A DNA stretch of 6,169 nt, from contig CAMLFJ010000216.1 of the NCBI GenBank assembly GCA_946479205.1, positions 1-6,169 of the forward strand, given 5' to 3'. Of this stretch, positions 6,156-6,169 are shown piece after piece. The notes beneath the pieces were generated by a model, which saw only the letters and a list, made by a program, of their open reading frames with translations, was not told the DNA's origin and ran no database searches. This DNA comes from an uncultured bacterium (GTDB lineage: Bacteria > Methylomirabilota > Methylomirabilia > Rokubacteriales > CSP1-6). Numbering within the stretch: position 1 is the first letter of the stretch; each line of letters opens with the position of its first letter. The position numbers and the translations under genes are program-made.

Positions 6156-6169
6156 AGCTCGAACGAGCT
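6156..6169. repeat. Short inverted repeat at the window edge
   Basis: AGCTCG-AA-CGAGCT is a perfect 6-bp inverted repeat around two bases, located 5-18 bases upstream of the ATG at 6151. It could be part of an operator or only the end of an upstream coding region cut by the window. The length is short enough to occur by chance. Confidence 0.2.

Overview
The window is very GC-rich (roughly 70% by eye). Its readable genes all lie on the minus strand and are packed with short overlaps or gaps, so transcription runs from the right end to the left end. GC content, GTG starts and a large tetratricopeptide (TPR) protein of the kind used to cross an outer membrane point to a high-GC diderm bacterium. 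Myxococcota-like or Rokubacteria/Methylomirabilota-like soil and sediment lineages would fit, but the sequence alone does not settle taxonomy.

Layout in transcription order. (1) 6151-5960: a 63-residue protein of unknown function with one membrane segment. (2) 5959-5878: a gap holding a perfect 8-bp GC hairpin and then an extended -10 promoter motif. (3) 5877-5047: an RsbW-type anti-sigma/serine-kinase ATPase domain fused to an RsbV/SpoIIAA-type STAS antagonist domain, with a strong ribosome binding site and ATG at the start of the STAS part. (4) 5056-4187: a secreted GH114/GH166-type glycosidase resembling the hydrolase domain of PelA. (5) 4179-2056: a Tat-exported protein resembling the rest of PelA, including its polysaccharide deacetylase domain. 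(6) 2059-1: the first 686 codons of a membrane-anchored TPR protein resembling PelB, running off the left edge.

The best reading is the 5' half of a divergent Pel-type exopolysaccharide locus in which the usual PelA is split into two genes, led by a partner-switching regulator. By analogy with Pel, the deacetylase would remove N-acetyl groups from a GalNAc-rich polymer, the hydrolase would cut or release it, and the TPR protein would guide it through the periplasm to an outer-membrane pore. The synthase, flippase and c-di-GMP receptor expected in a complete locus are not in the window and would have to lie to the left. The most unusual element is the kinase-antagonist fusion at the head of the operon, which suggests phospho-switch control of polymer production.

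No rRNA, tRNA, CRISPR array, insertion sequence or phage gene was seen.
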